Source: an uncultured Spirochaetales bacterium
Lineage (GTDB): Bacteria > Spirochaetota > Spirochaetia > Sphaerochaetales > Sphaerochaetaceae
DNA length: 22,925 nucleotides
Direction: 5' to 3'
Assembly (NCBI GenBank): GCA_945947045.1
Contig: CAMEXG010000010.1
Location: 1 to 22,925 of the forward strand
Shown here: positions 16,536 through 22,354 of the stretch, one piece after another
Position numbering within the stretch: position 1 is the first letter of the stretch
How the letters are laid out: each line of letters begins with the position of its first letter
Made by a program: the position numbers and the translations under genes
Notes under the pieces: generated by a model
What the model was told of the DNA's origin: nothing
Database searches by the model: none
Seen by the model: the letters and a program-made list of their open reading frames with translations, nothing else

Positions 16536-16649
16536 TCGTTTGCATTGTAAATCCTGCTCTTCTTTTAAAAAATTGCCGGTGACATATTGGTGAAATATAT
16601 GGCGCCAAGACAAATATTGTATATTTTCATATGTTTTTATGATTCTTAC

Positions 16650-17306
16650 TTAAAATGAAATTGAGAAGGCTAGTGCAAATGGAGTTATTCCAACTTCCAC
16701 TTTATCTCCAAAAGTATGGATCATTGGTATTCCAATTCCCCAAAGGGTCCCCAAAAGTGCTCCTGCAATAACATCTGTCATAAAGTGATTGCCACTCATT
16801 ATTCTCAACACTGCTGTCGTTGTAGCTGCAGTGTATGCGGCAGCTATTATAGGTGCTTTCCATTTAGATTCCGGGTAGTAGCGTGAGAATACATAGGAGA
16901 CAAAGCCCGCTGAAGCGAAAGCCATTGTAGTGTGTCCAGAAGGGAAAGAGTTATTCCAGTCATCTTTCTCATCTTCGGGGGCTCCTTCGAAATATGTGTA
17001 TGGGCGGGGCCTGTCCACAACACTTTTTATAAGCTTTTTAGACAGGTCGGCTCCTATCATCGTCTCAAGATACATAATACCTATTGTTGCTATATCTTCG
17101 AAGTTTCTATTAATAGAAAGTAGGGCAGGAGAAACCATAAGAGTATAATTAATGATAGTTGCTGTATTATCCAGAGATTTGGAATAAGGATACATTGCCA
17201 GTGCATCGAATCTATTTACCTCTGCTCTGTCATTAATATTGGATGCATGAACAAATGAAATGGAAACAAGGATCAATAGTAATATCGCTATAGTCTTTTT
17301 CTTCAT
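16650..17306 (-). CDS. PAP2-family membrane or periplasmic phosphatase
   Basis: This 218-residue protein carries the full acid-phosphatase triad: KX6RP (K94 to R101-P102), PSGH (122-125) and RX5HX3D (R168, H174, D178). A signal peptide or first membrane helix covers residues 1-21, and further hydrophobic segments lie at about 72-88, 126-142, 150-168 and 177-195. Such enzymes remove phosphate from lipid phosphates or undecaprenyl pyrophosphate, which would recycle the carrier used by the neighbouring glycan operon (inference). The frame is open back to 17657, but that part is antiparallel noise inside the ABC ATPase gene. MKKKTIAILL at 17306 is a typical secretory start. There is no ribosome binding site and a perfect TATAAT ends 6 nt upstream, implying a leaderless mRNA. 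Confidence 0.88.
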   Translation of the reverse strand: MKKKTIAILLLILVSISFVHASNINDRAEVNRFDALAMYPYSKSLDNTATIINYTLMVSPALLSINRNFEDIATIGIMYLETMIGADLSKKLIKSVVDRPRPYTYFEGAPEDEKDDWNNSFPSGHTTMAFASAGFVSYVFSRYYPESKWKAPIIAAAYTAATTTAVLRIMSGNHFMTDVIAGALLGTLWGIGIPMIHTFGDKVEVGITPFALAFSISF

Positions 17307-17312
17307 GGGAAT

Positions 17313-17341
17313 ATTATATGGAAAGAAAGGTGAGAATTCAA
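17313..17341 (-). promoter_or_regulatory. Predicted leaderless promoter of the PAP2 gene
   Basis: Read on the minus strand: TTGAAT (17336-17341), 17-nt spacer, perfect TATAAT (17313-17318), then 6 nt to the ATG. The usual start point, 7 nt after the -10 box, is the A of the start codon at 17306. The -35 box abuts the T-run of the upstream gene's terminator. Confidence 0.6.
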
Positions 17342-17369
17342 TGAAAATGGGCAGCCTTTTGGACTGCCC
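17342..17369 (-). terminator. Rho-independent terminator of the ABC ATPase gene
   Basis: On the minus strand, GGGCAG-T-CC, loop AAAA, GG-CTGCCC forms an 8-bp GC-rich stem with one bulged T (17349-17369), followed by ATTTTCA. It begins 19 nt after the ATPase stop codon and separates this gene from the PAP2 gene on the same strand. Confidence 0.8.
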
Positions 17370-17388
17370 GTTGTAGAATGCTATATGA

Positions 17389-18483
17389 TTAGCGGATTCT
17401 GAGCTCTGTGTCGACATCGAAGAATCTAGCCTTCTCCATGTTGACGATGAGAGCAACTTTTTCGCCCACTGTCGGGATGACGGATGGATCAATCTTACCA
17501 ACAATGTTTGCGTTGTCTGTAGCGACGTAAACCTGAGTTTCACTTCCAAGAGGTTCGACAACAGAAACGTTACCGTTGATTGTCTTGCCATCCTGTGGCT
17601 GGTGTGAATACTCGACATCTTCAGGTCTGATACCAAATGTAACCTTCTTTCCAACATATGGAGAGAGGAACTTGGCCTGAGCGTCTGTTACATCGAGTCT
17701 GAATGATGGGGACTTGAGAGAAACCTTACCACCATCCTTGACAACGTCGACGACGATGAAGTTCATTGGAGGTGATCCGATGAAGCCTGCGACAAACTTG
17801 TTGTCTGGCTCGTTGTAGAGTTCCATTGGTCCGCCGATCTGCTGGATGACACCCAGCTTCATAACGACGATCTTGTCAGCCATTGTAAGAGCTTCGACCT
17901 GGTCGTGTGTGACGTAGATCATTGTAGCCTGGAGTCTGTTGTGGAGGTTGGAGATTTCAGCTCTCATCTGGACTCTGAGCTTAGCGTCGAGGTTAGAGAG
18001 TGGTTCGTCGAAGAGGAAGACTTTAGGATTACGTACGATAGCTCTTCCTACAGCGACTCTCTGTCTCTGTCCACCGGAGAGAGCCTTTGGTTTTCTATCC
18101 AAGAGTGCTTCGATGTCGAGGAGCTTGGCAGCCTCTCTGACTCTCTGGTCGATTTCTTCCTTAGGGAATTTTCTAATCTTGAGACCGAATGCCATATTGT
18201 CATAAACGGTCATATGAGGATAGAGAGCATAGTTCTGGAATACCATTGCGATGTCTCTGTCTTTTGGAGGAACGTCGTTCATGACCTTTCCGTCGATTGT
18301 AAGTGTACCAGAGGAGATGTCCTCGAGACCTGCAACCATTCTGAGTGTTGTGGACTTTCCACAACCGGAAGGACCAACGAGAACAACAAATTCCTTGTCT
18401 TCGATCTCGATGTTGACGTTGTCAACAGCCTTGACGCCACCATCATAGATCTTGCAGATGTTCTTAAGACTTACTGCAGCCAT
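17389..18483 (-). CDS. MalK/UgpC/MsmX-type ABC transporter ATP-binding protein
   Basis: This 364-residue ATPase powers sugar or glycerol-phosphate import through a membrane permease pair. Walker A is GPSGCGKST (37-45), the Q-loop glutamine is Q83, the signature is LSGGQ (135-139), Walker B is VFLFDE (155-160) and the switch histidine is H193. After about residue 235 the FIGSPPMNF segment and the TOBE/MOP regulatory domain follow, as in MalK and MsmX. No permease or binding-protein gene is adjacent, so it may serve several transporters, as MsmX and MsmK do (family knowledge). Its codons are visibly richer in G and C than those of its neighbours, which suggests strong expression. GGAG lies 7 nt before the ATG, and a terminator follows. 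Confidence 0.93.
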   Translation of the reverse strand: MAAVSLKNICKIYDGGVKAVDNVNIEIEDKEFVVLVGPSGCGKSTTLRMVAGLEDISSGTLTIDGKVMNDVPPKDRDIAMVFQNYALYPHMTVYDNMAFGLKIRKFPKEEIDQRVREAAKLLDIEALLDRKPKALSGGQRQRVAVGRAIVRNPKVFLFDEPLSNLDAKLRVQMRAEISNLHNRLQATMIYVTHDQVEALTMADKIVVMKLGVIQQIGGPMELYNEPDNKFVAGFIGSPPMNFIVVDVVKDGGKVSLKSPSFRLDVTDAQAKFLSPYVGKKVTFGIRPEDVEYSHQPQDGKTINGNVSVVEPLGSETQVYVATDNANIVGKIDPSVIPTVGEKVALIVNMEKARFFDVDTELRIR

Positions 18484-18523
18484 TTGTGTCTCCTTTTTTA
18501 GTCTATATAAAGTCTAAGAGCTG

Positions 18524-18540
18524 TTTGATGTTTTATCAAA
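18524..18540. repeat. Operator-like palindrome in the leader of the ABC ATPase gene
   Basis: TTTGAT, 5 nt, ATCAAA is a perfect 6-bp inverted repeat lying between the predicted -10 box (18565-18570) and the start codon of the ATPase gene. A related TTGAT, 5 nt, ATCAA occurs at 20979-20993. It could be a regulator site or a weak RNA hairpin. Confidence 0.3.
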
Positions 18541-18564
18541 GAAAAAAACATGAAAAAAAGAGAA

Positions 18565-18593
18565 ATTATAGTTGCAAAACTGCGATTTCTGCA
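18565..18593 (-). promoter_or_regulatory. Predicted promoter of the ABC ATPase gene
   Basis: On the minus strand a perfect TATAAT (18565-18570) is preceded, 17 nt upstream, by the weak -35 TGCAGA (18588-18593). The leader would be about 75 nt. A good -10 with a poor -35 suggests activator help or another, unseen element. The TetR palindrome (18600-18625) lies just upstream. Confidence 0.45.
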
Positions 18594-18599
18594 TTTAAG

Positions 18600-18625
18600 A
18601 TGACTAAAAAGAATAATTTAGTCAT
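18600..18625. promoter_or_regulatory. Predicted TetR-family operator
   Basis: ATGACTAAA (18600-18608) and TTTAGTCAT (18617-18625) form a perfect 9-bp inverted repeat with an 8-nt spacer, ending 11 nt before the tetR start codon. Size and symmetry suit a TetR dimer. A single TTTAGTC half-site also occurs at 18497-18503, near the ATPase start. Confidence 0.65.
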
Positions 18626-18628
18626 TAT
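18600..18628 (+). promoter_or_regulatory. Predicted tetR promoter, overlapped by the operator
   Basis: ATGACT (18600-18605), 17-nt spacer, CATTAT (18623-18628), each matching consensus at four of six positions. Both boxes fall in the arms of the palindrome, as expected for autorepression. The ATG is 9 nt past the -10 and lacks a ribosome binding site. Confidence 0.35.
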
Positions 18629-18636
18629 GGTTTCAT

Positions 18637-19218
18637 ATGCCCAAGATATTTAGTGAAAAAGAGAGAGTAGATATAATTTCGTCTTTACAGAAGAGTGCCA
18701 TGAAAGAGCTCTCTAGAGTAGGAGTGAGAAAGACTACAGTAGATGAACTCTGTAGGCTCTCTCATTTGGCAAAAGGCTCCTTCTATCTTTTTTATGAATC
18801 AAAAGAAGAACTATTCTTGGATTGCATTAAGTCTTTTGCTGATGGTTTGGAAGAGATGTATTTGGAAATGCTTCAGAATTTAGATGAAAACCATATCGTT
18901 ACATCTCTCACTACTGTTTTTGTCACCATAGCAAAGAGATTCAGGGATGAAGGCATGTTCCGGTTTCTTGATGAAGAGAACTTGGCCTTAATAAAAAGAA
19001 AGGTCCCTGAGATTAGACTCAAGGACCTGACAGATACGTTAAAAAGTGTTTTCCACACTCTTTTTTCATATTTCTCAATAGAGAACGAAGACGATATAAA
19101 AGCATTTGAAGACGGGTATCTGGCTGTTCTTCACCTCTTTTTGATCCCGGATTTGGAAAAGCCGGATGAGACGATCCGTTTCCTTATTCGTGGTCTTGTT
19201 CTTCAGATGGTGGAGTAA
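18637..19218 (+). CDS. TetR-family transcriptional regulator
   Basis: This is a 193-residue protein with an N-terminal DNA-binding domain. A first helix lies at about 7-25, then VRKTTVDELCRLSHLAKGSFYLFYESKEELF (about 29-60, split here as helix-turn-helix plus the F-Y-x-F-Y-x-S-K signature). The C-terminal domain, about 65-193, is all-helical and variable, and would bind an unknown ligand. It is divergent from the ABC ATPase gene across 153 bp, and a perfect 26-bp palindrome covers its own promoter, so autorepression and control of the ATPase gene are the simplest predictions. The last 35 bases overlap the convergent CorC-like gene. There is no Shine-Dalgarno before ATG 18637. Confidence 0.9.
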   Translation: MPKIFSEKERVDIISSLQKSAMKELSRVGVRKTTVDELCRLSHLAKGSFYLFYESKEELFLDCIKSFADGLEEMYLEMLQNLDENHIVTSLTTVFVTIAKRFRDEGMFRFLDEENLALIKRKVPEIRLKDLTDTLKSVFHTLFSYFSIENEDDIKAFEDGYLAVLHLFLIPDLEKPDETIRFLIRGLVLQMVE

Positions 19219-20527
19219 GCTCTTTATTCTTCTTCTCCACTTCCACTCTCTCTATTCTCCTCTCTTTTACAGAGAGCACATGAATCTTGACTTCATCCGT
19301 CTCGATATCAAGTTTTGAACCATCCTCTGGGATTGTAGAGAGTGTGGAGAGAACTAAGCCGCCGATAGTGTCGTAGTCCTCGCTTTCAGGAATTTCGAGG
19401 CCGGTCTCTTTGTCGAGGTCCTCGATGAGAGTATCACCGCTGACACTCCATTTACCTTCGCCTACTTTTACTATCTCTGCTTCTTCTTGTTCGTCGAACT
19501 CATCGTAGATATTTCCGACAATTTCTTCCAATAGGTCTTCCATTGTGATGATGCCTGCAAAAGAGCCGTATTCATCGATTACGATAGCCATATGGACTTT
19601 ATTCGCCTGCATATCTGAGAAAAGTTTATCTGCATGGATTGAATCCGGAACCAAATATGGAGCTCTGATTAGATCTTTAAAAGGTTTCTTTTTATTAGAT
19701 GAAAGATTAAGAAGGAACTCTCTGGCTATGATGATACCTTTAATATCATCGTGGTCTTCACCATAAACAGGGAAACGCGAGTATCCTGAGTCTCTGATGG
19801 CTTTCAATACTGTAGACTCGCTGTCATTTTCCTGAATCCAGTATGTATCTGCATCACGAGTCATGACATCATCAACAGCAATGTCATTGAATTCGAATAC
19901 ATTCTGAATCCACTCTTTCTCATCTTCCTCAATCTTTCCGCTTTCTCCTGACGCATCAACCATGAGTCTGATGTCTTCTTCTGTGACTTCCTCTTCTTCT
20001 CCATCTGTCTTCATGTGGCAGATTCTAAGGATAAGATTGGTACAGAAAGATAGAAAAGCCACCATAGGCTTGAAGAACACAGCAAGACCCGAAATAAAGC
20101 CGATGGCTTTTCTTGCCCATTCTTCTGACTTCTGCTGTGCTATTCTTTTCGGAACTAATTCTCCGAAGATCAGTGTAAATAAAGAAATGACTACAGTGAT
20201 CAGAATGACGGCAAGGGTGTTCAAAAGAGAAATAGAGCCTGGGCATCCTATATTTTTGAGCCAAGCTACAAGGTGTTCTGAGAGAACATCTGCAGAGAAA
20301 GCAGCTCCCAAGAATCCTGCAAGAGTGATGCCGATCTGGATTGTTGAAAGAAAACCTGACTGGTTTTCAACCATGTACAAAAGTTTCTTTGCTTTCTTAT
20401 CTCCCTCTTCAGCTTCTTTTTTGAGCTGGATAGTGTTGAGGGATATTACAGCTATCTCTGTTCCTGCGAAAAAAGCGTTAACAAGAATAAGAAGAATCTG
20501 GAGAATGATTGTAGACTGTACTGTCAT
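19184..20527 (-). CDS. CorC/HlyC (CNNM/CBS) family membrane protein, putative metal transporter
   Basis: This 447-residue protein has the family's order of domains. The N-terminal CNNM (DUF21) domain has helices near 5-28, 58-78, 100-124 and 145-168. FGELVPKRIA (121-130) is conserved. Then come a CBS pair (about 217-275 and 286-340, with VMTRD and GIITMEDLLEEIVGNIYDE) and a C-terminal CorC_HlyC domain (about 355-425). Members take part in Mg2+ or Co2+ transport; some were first called hemolysins. The acidic linker DGEEEEVTEED (175-185) is notable. AAGGAGAGG lies just before the ATG. A strong promoter and a 140-nt structured leader precede the gene, implying post-transcriptional control. Confidence 0.92.
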   Translation of the reverse strand: MTVQSTIILQILLILVNAFFAGTEIAVISLNTIQLKKEAEEGDKKAKKLLYMVENQSGFLSTIQIGITLAGFLGAAFSADVLSEHLVAWLKNIGCPGSISLLNTLAVILITVVISLFTLIFGELVPKRIAQQKSEEWARKAIGFISGLAVFFKPMVAFLSFCTNLILRICHMKTDGEEEEVTEEDIRLMVDASGESGKIEEDEKEWIQNVFEFNDIAVDDVMTRDADTYWIQENDSESTVLKAIRDSGYSRFPVYGEDHDDIKGIIIAREFLLNLSSNKKKPFKDLIRAPYLVPDSIHADKLFSDMQANKVHMAIVIDEYGSFAGIITMEDLLEEIVGNIYDEFDEQEEAEIVKVGEGKWSVSGDTLIEDLDKETGLEIPESEDYDTIGGLVLSTLSTIPEDGSKLDIETDEVKIHVLSVKERRIERVEVEKKNKELTPPSEEQDHE

Positions 20528-20667
20528 GCTTCCTCTCCTTTTCTTGTTTCTAAGGTGAGAGGAGGAACCTCATCCGATGATTCAATACAATAATGGCTAC
20601 TAGGGCCTGCGTCCATCAGGTTAAAACCCGCCTTTGCACTTAATCTGTGCGATGATTTTTGTTGACA
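20528..20667 (-). promoter_or_regulatory. Structured 5' leader of the CorC-like gene, candidate riboswitch
   Basis: From the predicted start point near 20667 the minus-strand RNA has several pairings: GCAC/GUGC around a 7-nt loop (20636-20639 with 20647-20650), and AUGG/CCAU closing a GC-rich loop (20613-20616 with 20593-20596). UCCUCUC (20557-20563) pairs with GAGAGGA (20531-20537), which includes the ribosome binding site. The last pairing would hide the start site. A short GAG(GUUC)CUC hairpin competes for the same strand. No named riboswitch class fits, so the ligand is unknown; a divalent metal is a guess from the gene. Confidence 0.45.
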
Positions 20668-20673
20668 GGTAAT

Positions 20674-20702
20674 AATATAAGTAGAGAGAAATAAAGCGTC
20701 AA
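20674..20702 (-). promoter_or_regulatory. Predicted strong promoter of the CorC-like gene
   Basis: On the minus strand: TTGACG (20697-20702), a 17-nt spacer, and TATATT (20674-20679). It is one of the best sigma-70 matches in the window and places the start point near 20667, giving a leader of about 140 nt. Confidence 0.65.
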
Positions 20703-21072
20703 TGGACTAGGGCATGGAGATAACGATGCAACTTAGTGTTTTTGCTAATAAGCACAAAAAGGTGTTGGTATCGTTTCTTTCATTATGCTTTTTCTTATTT
20801 GTGTAACGGAAATGGAAGTATATGAACATTCGTTTATTGCATGGTTATCATAAGCATCTCTTTGGGCATATTTCGAAAAACCTCTTGCAGGTTAAATACA
20901 TACATTTGTGTCGCACTTTTGTAGACAGCCCCCATCTCTCTTCGCAGGGTCGGCAATCCTGTGGCTGGAGAACGGTTATTGATAAGCAATCAATTTAAGA
21001 TATAGCTGAATTTAAACACCCTGTTTACGGCCACATTGTACGCCAAAAACAATACTTTTTACCAAAAAATAT
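20703..21072. other. 370-bp non-coding stretch between the CorC-like promoter and tRNA-Gly
   Basis: I see no credible gene here; the longest ATG-initiated frames are about a dozen codons. It holds a nested fold (CAGCC 20926-20930 with GGCTG 20963-20967, enclosing CAGG 20945-20948 with CCTG 20958-20961), the palindrome TTGAT, 5 nt, ATCAA (20979-20993), and a short hairpin with a T-run at 20874-20893. A partial direct repeat, ACTAGGGC followed by A or C and TG, links 20705-20715 with 20598-20608 in the adjacent leader. A small RNA is possible, but no known RNA family was recognised. Confidence 0.4.
20874..20893 (-). terminator. Weak intrinsic terminator candidate downstream of tRNA-Gly
   Basis: On the minus strand, AACCT, loop GCAAG, AGGTT forms a 5-bp stem followed by TTTCG within a TTTTT run. 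It lies 180 nt past the tRNA 3' end and could stop its transcript. The stem is short, so confidence is low. Confidence 0.3.
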
Positions 21073-21143
21073 AGCGGCATACGGGAATCGGACCCGCGTA
21101 CTCGGCTTGGGAAGCCGGTGCACTACCATTGTGCTAATGCCGC
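21073..21143 (-). tRNA. tRNA-Gly (anticodon CCC)
   Basis: The 71-nt minus-strand sequence folds as a cloverleaf. The acceptor GCGGCAT pairs fully with ATGCCGC and is followed by discriminator T. The D stem is GCAC/GTGC. The anticodon loop is TTCCCAA, giving CCC, which reads GGG. The T arm is GCGGG-TCCGATT-CCCGT. The anticodon stem has a C-A mismatch at its outermost position (27-43). CCA is not encoded. U73 is the usual glycine discriminator in bacteria, which supports the identity. Confidence 0.95.
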
Positions 21144-21154
21144 AAGATAAGACA

Positions 21155-21183
21155 ATGATATTTTCGTTAAAGAAGTTTTGCAA
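21155..21183 (-). promoter_or_regulatory. Predicted promoter of tRNA-Gly
   Basis: On the minus strand: TTGCAA (21178-21183), 17-nt spacer, TATCAT (21155-21160), ending 11 nt before the first base of the mature tRNA. This leaves a very short 5' extension for RNase P. Confidence 0.6.
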
Positions 21184-21204
21184 TATAGAAAACGAGTGTA
21201 TTAT
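21178..21204 (+). promoter_or_regulatory. Possible manA promoter sharing its -35 with the tRNA promoter
   Basis: TTGCAA (21178-21183) is its own reverse complement, so it can also act as a plus-strand -35, with TATTAT (21199-21204) 15 nt downstream. TATGAT at 21223-21228 is another possible -10, without a matching -35. Spacing is suboptimal in the first case. Confidence 0.25.
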
Positions 21205-21250
21205 TCTTTTTCACAATTGAATTATGATGTATTCTTCTTGCATGGCTATT

Positions 21251-22354
21251 ATGAAGATTAAAGGCGTAGTAAAAGACTATGCATGGGGAAATAAAGATTT
21301 TCTTCCCTCTCTACTGGGATATGAAGTAAGCGATAAGCCTCAGGCTGAGTATTGGATGGGCACACACCCAAGCGGAGAGGCTGTGACAGAAGGAAAAAAT
21401 CTATCAGATGTGATTGGAAGAAGACTTCCATTCCTATTTAAAGTTTTGGCGATAGATTCTCCTCTGTCTCTCCAGTGTCATCCAAATAAAATACAGGCAA
21501 AAGAGGGCTGGAAAAAGGAAGAAGAGCTAAGAGTAAAGGGGGAACCTTATAATTACCAAGATGACAATGAGAAGGCAGAAGTTCTTTGTGCCCTTACTCC
21601 TGTTACTGCTCTTTGTGGTTTCAAGACTTTTGAAGATGCTTCAAAGGCTCTCAATGAGTATATACCTCTTTCAGTAAAGAATTATTTAGATGACAAGAAG
21701 GATATAAAGGATCTTTTCCTTTCTCTTTTTGGTTTGGCTCAAGATGATAAAGAATCTGTTCTGGCTGAACTAAGGGAAAATATCGAGAAGAAAGGAAAGG
21801 AAAAAAACGAAGGAGAATACTACACTACGGAGGGTGTAATCTCCACTGTCCTTAAGAAATATCCTGGTGATATCGGTTGTGTATTTCCCTTGATGATGAA
21901 CGTCGTCCATGTTGCACCAGGGGAAGCTTTATATCTTGAACCTGATACTCTTCATGCCTATGTGAAAGGTAATGGTATGGAGTTGATGACAGCTTCCGAC
22001 AATGTCTTGAGGGGCGGTCTTACACCCAAGAGAATAGATCTTAAAGAACTTTCATCCCTATTATACTTCGGTCCATCTTTCCCAAGAAGTGTAGAAAAGA
22101 GGGAAAAGGATGGAATAATCAACTACCTTACACCTTCTCCTGACTTTATGCTTTCCAGAATGGATGAAGGAGAGTATTTGATTCCTTCATCTTTGGATGC
22201 CGTCGTGATAGTTGATAAGGGAAGGGCGGAAGTCAGAGAGAACGAAGATGTAGTTGAACTAGAGAAGGGGGAAGTATGCTTTATCGAGAAGGGAGGCTCT
22301 GCATCCATCTCTGTTTCAGGAACTCTATATATGGCAAGCGAGGCATATAACTGA
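21251..22354 (+). CDS. manA: Mannose-6-phosphate isomerase, class I
   Basis: This is a 367-residue type I phosphomannose isomerase that interconverts fructose-6-phosphate and mannose-6-phosphate in the cytoplasm with one zinc ion. DYAWGNKDFLP opens the fold as in E. coli ManA, followed by AEYWMGTHPSG. SLQCHPNK supplies the Gln and His ligands, the DDNEKAE segment supplies the Glu, and LEPDTLHAYVKGNGMELM supplies the last His and the active-site loop; LRGGLTPKRID follows. It can feed mannose use in glycolysis or supply GDP-mannose for glycans. The frame is also open at ATG 21224 and 21242. 21251 was chosen because MKIKGVVKDYAWG aligns best with family N-termini, but none of the three has a ribosome binding site. 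The stop overlaps the next start by one base. Confidence 0.93.
   Translation: MKIKGVVKDYAWGNKDFLPSLLGYEVSDKPQAEYWMGTHPSGEAVTEGKNLSDVIGRRLPFLFKVLAIDSPLSLQCHPNKIQAKEGWKKEEELRVKGEPYNYQDDNEKAEVLCALTPVTALCGFKTFEDASKALNEYIPLSVKNYLDDKKDIKDLFLSLFGLAQDDKESVLAELRENIEKKGKEKNEGEYYTTEGVISTVLKKYPGDIGCVFPLMMNVVHVAPGEALYLEPDTLHAYVKGNGMELMTASDNVLRGGLTPKRIDLKELSSLLYFGPSFPRSVEKREKDGIINYLTPSPDFMLSRMDEGEYLIPSSLDAVVIVDKGRAEVRENEDVVELEKGEVCFIEKGGSASISVSGTLYMASEAYN

Noticed and set aside
17307..17657. N-terminal extension of the PAP2 reading frame by 117 residues
   Set aside because: It lies inside the same-strand ABC ATPase gene in another frame, crosses that gene's terminator, and has no family similarity; a clean signal peptide begins at 17306.
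17905..18501. 198-codon plus-strand frame
   Set aside because: It is fully antisense to the conserved ABC ATPase and its composition mirrors that gene's codons.
19962..20558. 198-codon plus-strand frame opposite the CorC-like gene
   Set aside because: It is an antisense shadow of conserved coding sequence, with no recognisable domain and no ribosome binding site.
20590..20650. Resemblance of the CorC leader to TPP (AACCTGAT) or c-di-GMP-I (GCACAG, GGACGCA) riboswitch cores
   Set aside because: Only short words match; the second halves of both cores and the required order of stems are missing.
20880..21000. SRP RNA, 6S RNA or RNase P RNA in the non-coding stretch
   Set aside because: The conserved SRP GGAAG loop, RNase P P4 sequences and 6S bubble layout were not found.
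21040..21160. Integration site at tRNA-Gly
   Set aside because: No second copy of the tRNA 3' end, integrase gene or flanking direct repeat was seen in the window.
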